In this document: positions 1-7,976 of the stretch, piece after piece | How the letters are laid out: every line of letters starts with the position of its first letter | Position numbering within the stretch: the stretch's first letter is position 1 | Source of the DNA: an uncultured Porphyromonadaceae bacterium | GTDB taxonomy: Bacteria > Bacteroidota > Bacteroidia > Bacteroidales > Muribaculaceae | Length of the DNA stretch: 13,007 nucleotides | Assembly: GCA_947174735.1 (NCBI GenBank) | Contig: CAMWKC010000034.1 | Span: forward strand, 1 to 13,007 | Reading direction: 5' to 3' | Notes under the pieces: model-generated | Seen by the model: only the letters and a program-made list of their open reading frames with translations | The model's database searches: none | What the model was told of the DNA's origin: nothing | Translations under genes and position numbers: made by a program

Positions 1-888
1 ACAACGTACTTTTGGTATCTATTAAAAAAATTTAGAATCCATATATCAACTAAAGAATTCGATTGTACTTTAATAAAGCCTCTATTGCAATTTTGCCTAC
101 CTATGGCAGTATTTGTTATATTAAATTCCCTTGTCAGAGATATTGACAAATGGATAGTAAGTTGTTTAGGAGATACTGATGAAGTAGCCATATATGCTAA
201 TTGTAGTCGAGTTCTTCCTTTTGATACACTAGCTACTTCATTGACAACAACTTTAATACCAGTAATAACGCGTAATATCAGAATTAATAAAGAAAAGGTA
301 CTAAATATATTCAAGTATTATTTAAATTTATGTCTCATTACCACGTGTATTCTGGTCTTACCAGCTATAATATTATCTAAACAATTGTTAATTACCCTAT
401 ATGCCGAGGATTATCTACCTGGATTAAACATCTTTATTATATATTTATTTATAGACATGTTGCGGTTTGCCAATATCTCAATAATATTTAGTACATCAGG
501 AAATTCTAAATCCTTAATGATTATAGCAGGAGTTAGTCTTTTAATGAATACTTTTCTTGCTACAATTTTATATAAGTCCTTTGGGCTTACCGGCCCAGCT
601 ATGGCCACGCTTGCTGTAATATGTCTATCCTCTATTTTCCTATTTCTCGGGGGAGGAAAGATATTAAGGTTTAATTTGTTCGATTTGTTGGAAGTAAAAA
701 ATATAGGATTAATCCTGCTTGAAGTAATAATACTATTTATTTTAAATTCTATTTTTACGAAATATTTCTCATTATTAAATGATATTTTACATTTCTTTAT
801 ATGTTATATACCAATGATTTGCGTATTAATGTTATGTAACTTTGGAGAGATAAAAAAAAATTTTAAAATGCTTAACTCTATCAATTAG
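1..888 (+). CDS. Polysaccharide flippase (Wzx-like, MATE/PST superfamily), 5'-truncated
   Basis: The reading frame is open from the first base to the TAG at 886-888, giving 295 visible residues, so the true start lies upstream of the window. The TTG at 85 only looks like a start. The protein is almost entirely hydrophobic helices. It contains a segment with LPMAVFVILNSLVRDIDKW and then G-x(6)-AIYANCSRV, the usual pattern of oligosaccharide flippases around the first helix of the second half, and later FGLTGPAMATL, matching the G-GAA-AT element of this family. Members of the family move lipid-linked sugar repeat units across the inner membrane during capsule, O-antigen or exopolysaccharide assembly. 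Length and pattern fit roughly the C-terminal 60% of a ~480-residue flippase. The DNA is much richer in A and T than everything after about 980, as is common for wzx/wzy genes and compatible with transfer. Family call firm; sugar substrate unknown. Confidence 0.85.
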   Translation, partial: TTYFWYLLKKFRIHISTKEFDCTLIKPLLQFCLPMAVFVILNSLVRDIDKWIVSCLGDTDEVAIYANCSRVLPFDTLATSLTTTLIPVITRNIRINKEKVLNIFKYYLNLCLITTCILVLPAIILSKQLLITLYAEDYLPGLNIFIIYLFIDMLRFANISIIFSTSGNSKSLMIIAGVSLLMNTFLATILYKSFGLTGPAMATLAVICLSSIFLFLGGGKILRFNLFDLLEVKNIGLILLEVIILFILNSIFTKYFSLLNDILHFFICYIPMICVLMLCNFGEIKKNFKMLNSIN

Positions 889-1274
889 TTAATTGTCTGT
901 GATTATTGCTAAAGAGAGAATTTAGAATATAAAAATTGTAAGTTTAATCAATCAATAGTCTATTAAAAATATAAATATCGGCTAAGCGTGGTCTGCCGCA
1001 AGGCCAAAGAGTTCTTTGATAAGTATTATTGCACCTCAGGACAGACTTCATGAAAAAATAGTGTCAAATATACAATAGATCAAAGGCTGCAGCAGTACAG
1101 TAGTCGCCATCGTTAGGGAAGACGACACAGTCAGTCCGCCTATAGCGCCGATGCTGTAGAGAGACCAGCTGTGCCAGAATATCTTTCCTCTGTCCTCGCA
1201 GCTATTAGCTTACAATATTGCTGTCAATAAAGGCTGTAATATTGATATGTCTCGTCACCTTGCAAAATCAGTCA
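889..1274. other. Intergenic region without an intact gene
   Basis: This stretch lies between the flippase and the long inverted repeat. The first ~90 bases keep the AT-rich character of the flippase gene. From about 980 the composition becomes similar to the rest of the window, so a composition boundary falls here. No frame of useful length opens on either strand. The only protein-like stretch is the minus-strand fragment at 1048-1209, listed separately. No tRNA-like or insertion-sequence ends were recognised. Confidence 0.6.
1048..1209 (-). pseudogene. Possible remnant of an RND efflux transporter C-terminus
   Basis: Read on the minus strand, a stop-to-stop stretch of 53 codons contains GAIGGLTVSSSLTMATTVLL followed by QPLIYCIFDTIF and a TGA stop (complement of 1048-1050). 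The order A-x-GGL-x-VS-x(2)-LT-x(5)-P-x-x-Y-x-x-F matches the last transmembrane helix of RND pumps of the AcrB/CusA type, where a conserved IGGL-S-LT-PV-Y element sits close to the C-terminus. There is no plausible start, and an in-frame stop (complement of 1210-1212) directly precedes it, so at best it is the tail of a decayed gene. Upstream minus-strand sequence could not be joined into a longer RND frame. Resemblance is by eye over about 30 residues and could be chance. Confidence 0.3.
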
Positions 1275-1370
1275 CTGAAGAGTAATAAAGCAGTATAAAA
1301 ATAAAAGGACCCTCTCTATTTAAAAATAGAGAGGGTCCTTTTATTTTTATACTGCTTTATTACTCTTCAG
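1275..1370. terminator. Bidirectional terminator within a perfect 47-bp inverted repeat
   Basis: Arms at 1275-1321 and 1324-1370 are exact reverse complements separated by two bases (AA, 1322-1323). The centre is a classical terminator: a GC-containing stem GGACCCTCTCTA, preceded by AAAA and followed on either strand by TTTT-A-TTTTT. It can therefore stop transcription arriving from the flippase side and from the TPR/HTH gene, whose TGA stop (1367-1369 on the complement) lies inside the right arm. A terminator of this kind needs only about 15-20 bp of stem; the perfect match goes on for roughly another 25 bp, which is not explained by termination. Confidence 0.85.
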
Positions 1371-3025
1371 CCCTCCTTATCGCTGAGGTGAAGGAGGTAG
1401 GCGTACAGGTCAGCTGAGGAGGCGAGGCCGAGTTTCTTGCTGATGCGGATTTTGCGGCGTTTGCAGGAATCGGGGTTAACGTTGAGAATGGCAGCTATCT
1501 CCTTCATCGACATATTCATTTTTATATAGCCGAGGAATTTTATGTCAGACTGCAGCAGGTCGGGATGAGCTGCCAAAAGGCGACGACTCAGGTCAGGGTC
1601 AGCAGCTTCGACGTTCATCATGAATTCCTCCCGGTCTTTGGAATCGTTGCCGAGCATACGACCGAGATGTTTGCGCAGGTTACGGATTTCGGGAAGATCG
1701 TCCTCGCTTTTGATATTGTCTATATATTTAAGGAGGTCTTCAATCAGCTGGTTGCGCGAACTCACGAACATGGCGTTGGCCTGTAGCTGGGTATTCTGAC
1801 GTTCTATTTCTTTCTGAAGTATCTCGTGTTTGTGGCGTGCCACAAGCTCTGTCTCGTATATACGTTCTTCGGCCAATTCTTTCTCTTTATGCTCTTTCTC
1901 CAGTCTGAGAGCCAACATCTGTTGCTGAGTGCGGTGGCGTTGTTGCTGCTGTCGCCATAACAAAGCTAAAATAACAAGCAGAAACAGAAAAGCGGTGGCA
2001 ATACTTATCCATACGGCTGTACGCGACTTCTGCCGGGCAAGCATACGCTCCGCCTCTAACTGATACTTCATTACCTCAAACTTAATATTCTCGTTATCGA
2101 GGAGCTGACGATTGTTGATTGTCTCAAGACTATCCTTATACGTCATCACCGAATCTTTAAGAGCCGAGGCACCTCTATAATCACCCATATCTTCATGAGT
2201 CTTCGCAGCTACCTGAAAATAATATATTTTCAGCCCTAAACTTACCTCCGCAGCAGCTTTCTTCTCGTATTCCAAGGCCTCAGTCCAATGCCCCTTCTCT
2301 CCGGCTATACAAAGCAGATATGTATAAGCTAATCCACGATTTGCACCGGCATCAGTAGGGTATGAAAGAATTTCGTTGCAGAGCTGTTCGGCACGTGTAT
2401 AGTTCTTCTGTTTCATAGCAGTCTCAGCAGCAATTTCGAGTAGATTTATCGTCGGTTTACCAGGACGTAAATACCGCCGGGACATATCAAGCCAATGAGG
2501 AACAGAATCAAAATCTCCCGTCTTATTGCATAGCAAAGCCATATCAGCTGTAAAAGTCGAAATCATCACTGAGTCGTTATTACTCTGCGCGACAGCTAAG
2601 GCTTTGCTAAGCATTTGTTTTGCCTTGGAATAATTACCTAACTGAAAAAATACTCCCGAAATACCACCTATAATTTCTGTTTCACGACCAGATCCAAGAT
2701 TGTTGCGCAGACACAGGTCGTATGCTTTCTGAAAATTCTGAATGGCCTCGACATTACTATACAAAGAAAAATAAGTAACTCCTATATTATAATAAGCCAA
2801 ACATGCCAATGCCGTATCATGCCTGTCGTCAGCTTCGTGAGCTATATCCATAAAAATCTTCAATGCACCTGCCACATCCCCCTCACCATATTTCACCTCG
2901 CCGAGTTCAATACCCTCAAGACCGGTAGGGATAGTATCTTTACCTGACGAGACAGTAGGACAACAAAGCAGACACAAGGTCCACACCACGTTGAATAAAG
3001 TCTTAATAGAGTAAAGTCTAACCAT
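1367..3025 (-). CDS. Membrane-anchored TPR protein with C-terminal LuxR-like HTH (regulator)
   Basis: Preferred product is 552 residues from the ATG complementary to 3023-3025. An in-frame ATG 33 codons upstream would give 585 residues, but the shorter start begins directly with a signal-like segment (MVRLYSIKTLFNVVWTLCLL) and is preceded by an A-rich stretch. Residues ~45-300 form several tetratricopeptide-type helical repeats (for example CLAYYNIGVTYFSLYSNVEA, then an A-A-x-Y pair). One transmembrane helix lies at ~338-357 (AVWISIATAFLFLLVILALL). A charged, Q/E-rich coiled coil follows at ~358-415. Residues ~490-545 form a helix-turn-helix resembling LuxR/GerE (FLGYIKMNMSMKEIAAILNV, then SCKRRKIRISKKLGL). 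This layout is common in Bacteroidota, where the TPR part is thought to sense outside the cytoplasm and the HTH part to act inside. It is divergent from the adhesin gene at 3293, making it a candidate local regulator; that is inference from position. Its stop codon lies in the long inverted repeat. Confidence 0.88.
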   Translation of the reverse strand: MVRLYSIKTLFNVVWTLCLLCCPTVSSGKDTIPTGLEGIELGEVKYGEGDVAGALKIFMDIAHEADDRHDTALACLAYYNIGVTYFSLYSNVEAIQNFQKAYDLCLRNNLGSGRETEIIGGISGVFFQLGNYSKAKQMLSKALAVAQSNNDSVMISTFTADMALLCNKTGDFDSVPHWLDMSRRYLRPGKPTINLLEIAAETAMKQKNYTRAEQLCNEILSYPTDAGANRGLAYTYLLCIAGEKGHWTEALEYEKKAAAEVSLGLKIYYFQVAAKTHEDMGDYRGASALKDSVMTYKDSLETINNRQLLDNENIKFEVMKYQLEAERMLARQKSRTAVWISIATAFLFLLVILALLWRQQQQRHRTQQQMLALRLEKEHKEKELAEERIYETELVARHKHEILQKEIERQNTQLQANAMFVSSRNQLIEDLLKYIDNIKSEDDLPEIRNLRKHLGRMLGNDSKDREEFMMNVEAADPDLSRRLLAAHPDLLQSDIKFLGYIKMNMSMKEIAAILNVNPDSCKRRKIRISKKLGLASSADLYAYLLHLSDKEG

Positions 3026-3052
3026 ACGCTGAAGTTTTTTAATTATCTTACG

Positions 3053-3195
3053 CCTGTGACAGGGATAAAAAATATCGGGCCTACAGGTTGGAAACAGTAT
3101 GAACAGAATGTGGAAATTTGTCACACTCTATTTAGAATAACACAAGAAATGTAAGCTAATTATAGTCTTAACCCACTTGTCACCTTTTTGTCACC
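3053..3195. promoter_or_regulatory. Cluster of TGTCAC elements in the divergent control region (possible operator)
   Basis: TTGTCACC occurs twice, at 3177-3184 and 3188-3195, exactly 11 bp apart, which puts both on the same face of the helix. TTGTCACA is found at 3118-3125. The perfect palindrome CCTGTGACAGG at 3053-3063 contains the complement, GTGACA. All four lie between or just inside the 5' ends of the TPR/HTH gene and the adhesin gene. The spacing suggests a protein-binding site, but no known regulator consensus was recognised. Confidence 0.35.
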
Positions 3196-3226
3196 CCATA
3201 AGTTAACAGTTTTTATCTATGGCATA

Positions 3227-3257
3227 CTGATTTTAACAACATAATTGTGTAATTTAG
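3227..3257 (+). promoter_or_regulatory. Weak candidate Bacteroidota-type promoter for the adhesin gene
   Basis: TAATTTAG at 3250-3257 matches the -7 consensus TAnnTTTG at all but one fixed position and is followed by C, as is common. A CTG at 3227-3229 lies 20 bases upstream where TTG is expected at -33. The start codon at 3293 would then have a leader of about 30 bases. Both elements are imperfect. Confidence 0.3.
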
Positions 3258-3292
3258 CAGCACACTTTCAAATTCTAACCAAAACAGTAAGC

Positions 3293-6200
3293 ATGAACAA
3301 AAAACTTACTTCTATTCTGAGCATCGGAGTGCTTGCAGGATCAGCTATGGGAACGATCCTGAATGCCGACGAACTCGCGGCTACCTTCCGCTCCGGCTCA
3401 AACCAGAATCCCTCTGGTCTGGAAAAGGGGAAAATCAATCGGAATCCGTCAAGCCGATTCAACCGTGCTCCGGGACAGGCTTTTTCTGCGCCGAAACCTG
3501 TCAGAAATGCACAAAGCAGCCGACTTCTGGCTCCCGCACGTATTGCCGCAGCTGCTAACCTCGCAGATTTTCCGTTGTTGTACGGACTTAATTTCCGTGA
3601 CAACACCTGGCAGACACTCACTTCCCTACCCTCTAAAGTATTCTCTTTCCAACGTGCCGACGGCACTGAGTTAGTAGCTGAATCAGGGGAGACAGTAATA
3701 GAAAGCCCGATGGCTGCATGTTACGGCAACGGCAAATTCTATGCTCTCTATTCAAACCAGGAAACGGACAGCGACTACAACACCTTAATTACTACACGTG
3801 TCGAAGTGTACGACGCTACGACATGGGAAAAGCTGACCACACTCAACATCGTAGAAAATACGACAGACTGGCTCTATTATTTCCGTCAGGTAGCAGCTAT
3901 AGATCCTATTTCAGGTAATCTCTATTCAGCAACATGGGGCGGTGGCAAACCTCTTGTCAAAATTAATACCGAAACAGGAGAATTTACAGAAATAGGCGCT
4001 ACCGACCGCTTCCTCCAGGCACTGTTCTTCGACAACGAAGGAAATCTTTATGGTATAGATTTCTCTGACAAGAATCTTTATTCTATAAATAAGGAGACTG
4101 GTGAAGCCACAGCTATAGGCGAACTGAATGTACCGTTCTCTATATCGGCTAATCCTCAGTCACTCGTATATGACCCGGCTACAGGCAAGGCACTGTGGAT
4201 TGCCGTAGACTCAGGCAGTCTTCAATCTTATATCTGTGAAGTTTCGCTGAGCGATGCTCAGGTAGAAATATTAGGTTCGATGCCCGGCAACGAGCATATA
4301 CTCGGTCTGTACATGCCCGAAGCTGCAGCCGCAGCCCCCGCTGCACCTACAGCGATAGAGTATGCAGCCGGTATAGTACGTATGACATTGCCGAGCACAA
4401 CTTATATAACAGATGAGAATCTTAGCGGTGACATAACAATTCTCCTTACAGTCGATAACGGTGAGACAATCACAGCTACCGGCACACCCGGTGCAACGGC
4501 AGAGATACCTATGGCACTCGCCGACGGCAAGCATCATATCAAAATAAGACTGGAAAATCAGGCCGGTTTGTCACCTGTACGCCGTCTTGATACCTTTATC
4601 GGTAATGATATACCCATGGCAGTAGAGAACCTCAACCTCATGCTTGAAGGTAAGGACAAACTCATACTTACATGGGACGCACCGCAGAAATCCGTCAACG
4701 GCGGTGCCATTGATGACAGCGAACTCAACTACCGTATAGTCCGTCTGCCCGACGAGACTGTAGTAGCCGATAACTATAAGGAGACCTCTTTCTCAGAGGC
4801 AGTGCCCGAAGCTCATGCCGGTTATACGTACCGTGTTGATGCCTTCGCTGCTGACCGTCAGGGTGAATCGGCTGTTTCCAACCGTGTTACTGCCGGTGAG
4901 TTCTGGATTACTCCTTTTATCGAGACATTCGACACCCAGGACGACTTCGATTCATTCAAGATTATCGATGCCAATAACGACCTGCAGACATGGGCATTTA
5001 TTCTGCCGGCAGGAGAAACCAGCGGCTATGCTGTAATGTGGGGTAACGGTACTGCTGATGTTGATACCGGTATCTATGAAGGAAACGGCAATGACGATTA
5101 CCTGATCTCGCCTTTCGCCCGTCTGAAAGCCGGACAGGATTACCGTATGCGTTTCGATATCGGTGACAACTTCATGTGGTATGAACACATGACTATCCTT
5201 TTAGGTAAGTCAAGAGAGCTTACAGGCAGTGAAACACCGATTTTCGCCGAAGAACTCGAGGCACATACTTCTTATTCATTCCTGTTCTCAGTGCCTGAAG
5301 ACGGTGACTACGCCTTCTTCTTCCACGGTGATAATCCGGGACAAAGTGTAGACATCGTTATGGACAATGTTGCCCTTGACGACTATGCGGTCTATAAAGC
5401 ACCCTCACACGTAGAGAACGTAAAGGCTACTGCAGGCGACTTAGGCGTACTGACCAACACACTGGAATTTACCGCACCTACAGCTACCTACAAGGGCGAT
5501 GCACTCAGCGGTATCACAGAGATCAGAATATTCCGCAATGACGGACGTCACGCTGTGAAAGTATTTGAGAACCCGACTCCCGGGGAAACACTTACATGGA
5601 CTGACAATGATGTAGAAAACGGCAACGTTACTTACCGTATCCTTCCTTACAACGCTGAAGGTCAGGGTGAGGAATATCTCATTACTAACTGGGTAGGTCT
5701 GGACGAACCCTCTAACGTAACCGGTCTGCACCTCAAGATGAACGAGAATAACAAGGCCGTAGCCACATTCAACGCCAGTGAAGGCCGCGGTATGCACGGA
5801 GGTTATGTTGACAATGACGCCGTGACTTACGCTCTGTTCAGATATAATCCTTACAACTGGTTTAGCCCGTGGGAACAGGCAACTCCGTTCTCCGACAGTC
5901 TTACAATCACTGACGAAGACTATGAACTCTGGTGGGGTCAGCAGTATGTTGACTATATAGTTGTAGCTGCCAACGAGGCCGGATATTCGTCAGGTACACC
6001 CGGTGGAATAGTACTTGGTACACCATACGATCTGCCTTACAATGAATCCTTCGCTTACGGTTTCGCTTCTCAGGATCCATGGACCCTATTTGCCTCTACA
6101 TACTACTATGCATGGAAGATGGTAAACGGTGACGGCCTCCCTGTCAAACCCTACGACAATGACGGCGGTATGCTTCAGTTCTCACTTCTCGACGAGGATT

Positions 6201-7894
6201 CAAACAACCAGGTTCTCTCAGGTCCGCGTATCAACATCGCCAATACAACCGACAATGAACTGTCGTTCTATATGTGGCATGGCTTCGAGGCTGAAGAAGA
6301 AGACCTGCAGCTGATTGTCTATGTCAACTATAACGACGAGGGCTGGAATGAAGTAGCACGTTTGGACTATAATAACGGCATAGCAGGCTGGATGCGTCAT
6401 TCTGTTGCTCTCTCTGACGAAGCTACAGATGTACAGATAGCCTTCGGTGCATACGCAGCCGATGCCAGCGCTTCAGTATATGTAGATGCTATCAAGATAG
6501 CACAGGGTAGCCCATGTGACATGGCACTCCTTTCGACCGCTATCTCATCTAAGCGTGTCAACCCGGGCGAAGAGGTGAAGATCAGTGTGACTGTAGGCAA
6601 CTACGGTACAACCACAGCCGAGGATGTAACAGTCAATCTGCTCGCTGACGAAAATGTTGTTGAAAGCCGCCAGATTGCATCACTCACTCCGAGTGCTACG
6701 GAGAACGTGGAATTTGTCATACCTGTTACCCGCGAAATGGCTTCGACCTCATTCTCTTACACTGCTGCTGTAGAAATCGAGAACGATGCTAACCTTGACA
6801 ACAACACCGGTAGTCCCGTTATGTTCTTCGTTAAGGGTTCTGTTCTTCCTACTCCCGAAAATCTCAACGCATCTGTTGACGAATCAGTAGTCAACCTCGA
6901 CTGGTCGGCTCCTGCTAAGTCTGAGATGACAGAAGCTGTTACAGATGACTTCGAAGCATACGACCCGTTCATCATCGACAACATCGGTGACTGGACAACA
7001 TACGACGGAGACGGTACACAGACTGTTTACTTCGGCGGACCTGAAGTACCCAATGCATACGAACCTAAGGCATGGCAGGTATGGGCTCCCGAAGCTGCCG
7101 GCTTCTCACTCGAGAAATTCGACGTTCTTACTCCTAAGTCAGGTGCTCAATACCTCACTTGCTGGGCAGCATCGAACGGTATAGACAGCACACTGCCTAA
7201 CGACGACTGGTTGATTTCTTCTGAAATCACAGGTGGTTCGGAAGTATCGTTCTGGTACAGAATGCCAAACACAGGTTCTGACCCGCAGAAGTTCGAAATG
7301 CTCTACTCAACAACAAGCAATGAGCCTGAAGACTTCGTCGTATTCGATTCCGATGCTATTACATTCGGTACAGACTGGGTTTACTTCGAATACACTCTGC
7401 CGCGTGACGCCCGCTACTTCGCTATCAGAAGCTGCTCAACCGGTTCTTACACCGTAGCTCTGCTCGACGACATCACCTACACTCCGCTCTACGGCGCTAC
7501 TAACCCACTCACTCTGCAGGGTTACAACGTATATCGTGACAACGAGCTGATAGCTGAAGCTGTCGAAGGCACTGCCTATACAGATGAGGCTGTTCCTGCC
7601 GGTAATCACACTTATCATGTGACAGCTCTCTGGGCTGAAGGTGAATCTGACTATTCAGCACCCGCTATGATTGGAATGACAGGCATATTCGCTCCCAATG
7701 CCGGCGAAGCTACCGTAAGAGTTACCAAGGGTATGATAACTGTCAACAATGCCCATGGTCTTGAGACTCGTATCTTCACTCCGGCCGGTCTTACAGTAGC
7801 TGCCTCTACCGATGCTAACGCTACATTCCAGGTAGCTCCCGGTGTCTACATGGTTCAGGTAGGCCAGAAAGTCACCAAAGTTAACGTAAGATAA
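3293..7894 (+). CDS. Large exported adhesin-like protein: propeller, FN3 and choice-of-anchor J modules, T9SS-like C-terminus
   Basis: The start is placed at the ATG at 3293 because a signal peptide (MNKKLTSILSIGVLAGSAMG) begins there; an upstream in-frame ATG at 3245 adds 16 unlike residues. Product 1533 residues. Order: low-complexity linker (~25-85); propeller-like repeats (~90-345; NLYGIDFSDKNLYSINKETG shows the repeat); FN3-like domains (~350-535); choice-of-anchor J/cleaved-adhesin jellyroll (~538-700, with DDYLISPFARL); FN3 pair (~703-905); second jellyroll (~910-1070); CARDB-like domain (~1075-1180); FN3 (~1185-1462) split by a third jellyroll (~1217-1398, with NDDWLISSEITGG); C-terminal domain (~1473-1533) ending IFTPAG...VAPGVYMVQVG...KVNVR, like type A T9SS sorting domains. 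The split FN3/jellyroll resembles adhesin domains of Porphyromonas gingipains and HagA. Likely secreted or surface-attached and binding host or matrix material; ligand unknown. No protease motif seen. A terminator-like hairpin follows. Confidence 0.85.
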   Translation: MNKKLTSILSIGVLAGSAMGTILNADELAATFRSGSNQNPSGLEKGKINRNPSSRFNRAPGQAFSAPKPVRNAQSSRLLAPARIAAAANLADFPLLYGLNFRDNTWQTLTSLPSKVFSFQRADGTELVAESGETVIESPMAACYGNGKFYALYSNQETDSDYNTLITTRVEVYDATTWEKLTTLNIVENTTDWLYYFRQVAAIDPISGNLYSATWGGGKPLVKINTETGEFTEIGATDRFLQALFFDNEGNLYGIDFSDKNLYSINKETGEATAIGELNVPFSISANPQSLVYDPATGKALWIAVDSGSLQSYICEVSLSDAQVEILGSMPGNEHILGLYMPEAAAAAPAAPTAIEYAAGIVRMTLPSTTYITDENLSGDITILLTVDNGETITATGTPGATAEIPMALADGKHHIKIRLENQAGLSPVRRLDTFIGNDIPMAVENLNLMLEGKDKLILTWDAPQKSVNGGAIDDSELNYRIVRLPDETVVADNYKETSFSEAVPEAHAGYTYRVDAFAADRQGESAVSNRVTAGEFWITPFIETFDTQDDFDSFKIIDANNDLQTWAFILPAGETSGYAVMWGNGTADVDTGIYEGNGNDDYLISPFARLKAGQDYRMRFDIGDNFMWYEHMTILLGKSRELTGSETPIFAEELEAHTSYSFLFSVPEDGDYAFFFHGDNPGQSVDIVMDNVALDDYAVYKAPSHVENVKATAGDLGVLTNTLEFTAPTATYKGDALSGITEIRIFRNDGRHAVKVFENPTPGETLTWTDNDVENGNVTYRILPYNAEGQGEEYLITNWVGLDEPSNVTGLHLKMNENNKAVATFNASEGRGMHGGYVDNDAVTYALFRYNPYNWFSPWEQATPFSDSLTITDEDYELWWGQQYVDYIVVAANEAGYSSGTPGGIVLGTPYDLPYNESFAYGFASQDPWTLFASTYYYAWKMVNGDGLPVKPYDNDGGMLQFSLLDEDSNNQVLSGPRINIANTTDNELSFYMWHGFEAEEEDLQLIVYVNYNDEGWNEVARLDYNNGIAGWMRHSVALSDEATDVQIAFGAYAADASASVYVDAIKIAQGSPCDMALLSTAISSKRVNPGEEVKISVTVGNYGTTTAEDVTVNLLADENVVESRQIASLTPSATENVEFVIPVTREMASTSFSYTAAVEIENDANLDNNTGSPVMFFVKGSVLPTPENLNASVDESVVNLDWSAPAKSEMTEAVTDDFEAYDPFIIDNIGDWTTYDGDGTQTVYFGGPEVPNAYEPKAWQVWAPEAAGFSLEKFDVLTPKSGAQYLTCWAASNGIDSTLPNDDWLISSEITGGSEVSFWYRMPNTGSDPQKFEMLYSTTSNEPEDFVVFDSDAITFGTDWVYFEYTLPRDARYFAIRSCSTGSYTVALLDDITYTPLYGATNPLTLQGYNVYRDNELIAEAVEGTAYTDEAVPAGNHTYHVTALWAEGESDYSAPAMIGMTGIFAPNAGEATVRVTKGMITVNNAHGLETRIFTPAGLTVAASTDANATFQVAPGVYMVQVGQKVTKVNVR

Positions 7895-7931
7895 TGTAAC
7901 CACAGGTAAAATTCTCTTCATATTCTCGATT

Positions 7932-7966
7932 ATCCGGGGGGCGGACTGACCCGCCCTCCGGATTTT
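7932..7966 (+). terminator. Terminator-like hairpin directly upstream of the Omp28 gene
   Basis: A 13-base stem, 7932-7944 (ATCCGGGGGGCGG) with 7951-7963 (CCGCCCTCCGGAT), has one G-T (G-U in RNA) pair and a six-base loop (ACTGAC), followed by TTTTAATTT. It fits a rho-independent terminator for the adhesin gene. It ends only about ten bases before the ATG at 7977, so no promoter fits between them: the next genes must be read from an upstream promoter or by partial read-through. Confidence 0.75.
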
Positions 7967-7976
7967 AATTTATAAA

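Noticed and set aside
85..888. TTG start at 85 giving a 267-residue protein
   Set aside because: The same frame is open without a stop back to base 1 and the protein lacks the N-terminal half of a flippase, so 85 is internal to a gene cut by the window edge.
967..1053. 28-codon plus-strand stretch containing RLSVVCRKAKEFFDKYYC
   Set aside because: It looks protein-like but has no start, is very short and was not recognised; it may be chance or a fragment.
1275..1370. CRISPR, attachment site or invertible promoter
   Set aside because: There is only one palindrome, no spaced repeats, no recombinase gene and no promoter between separated inverted repeats in this window.
3026..3124. 33 extra N-terminal residues on the TPR/HTH protein
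   Set aside because: The longer start puts a cysteine- and arginine-containing stretch before a clear signal-like segment; the ATG at 3023-3025 is a better start.
3245..3292. Upstream ATG at 3245 for the adhesin gene
   Set aside because: The extra 16 residues do not look like the beginning of a signal peptide, while the one at 3293 does; the candidate -7 element (3250-3257) would also lie inside the coding sequence.
4271..4537. Minus-strand 88-residue cysteine-rich frame
   Set aside because: It lies wholly opposite the adhesin coding sequence, whose domains are well supported; the cysteines come from the complement of its own codons.
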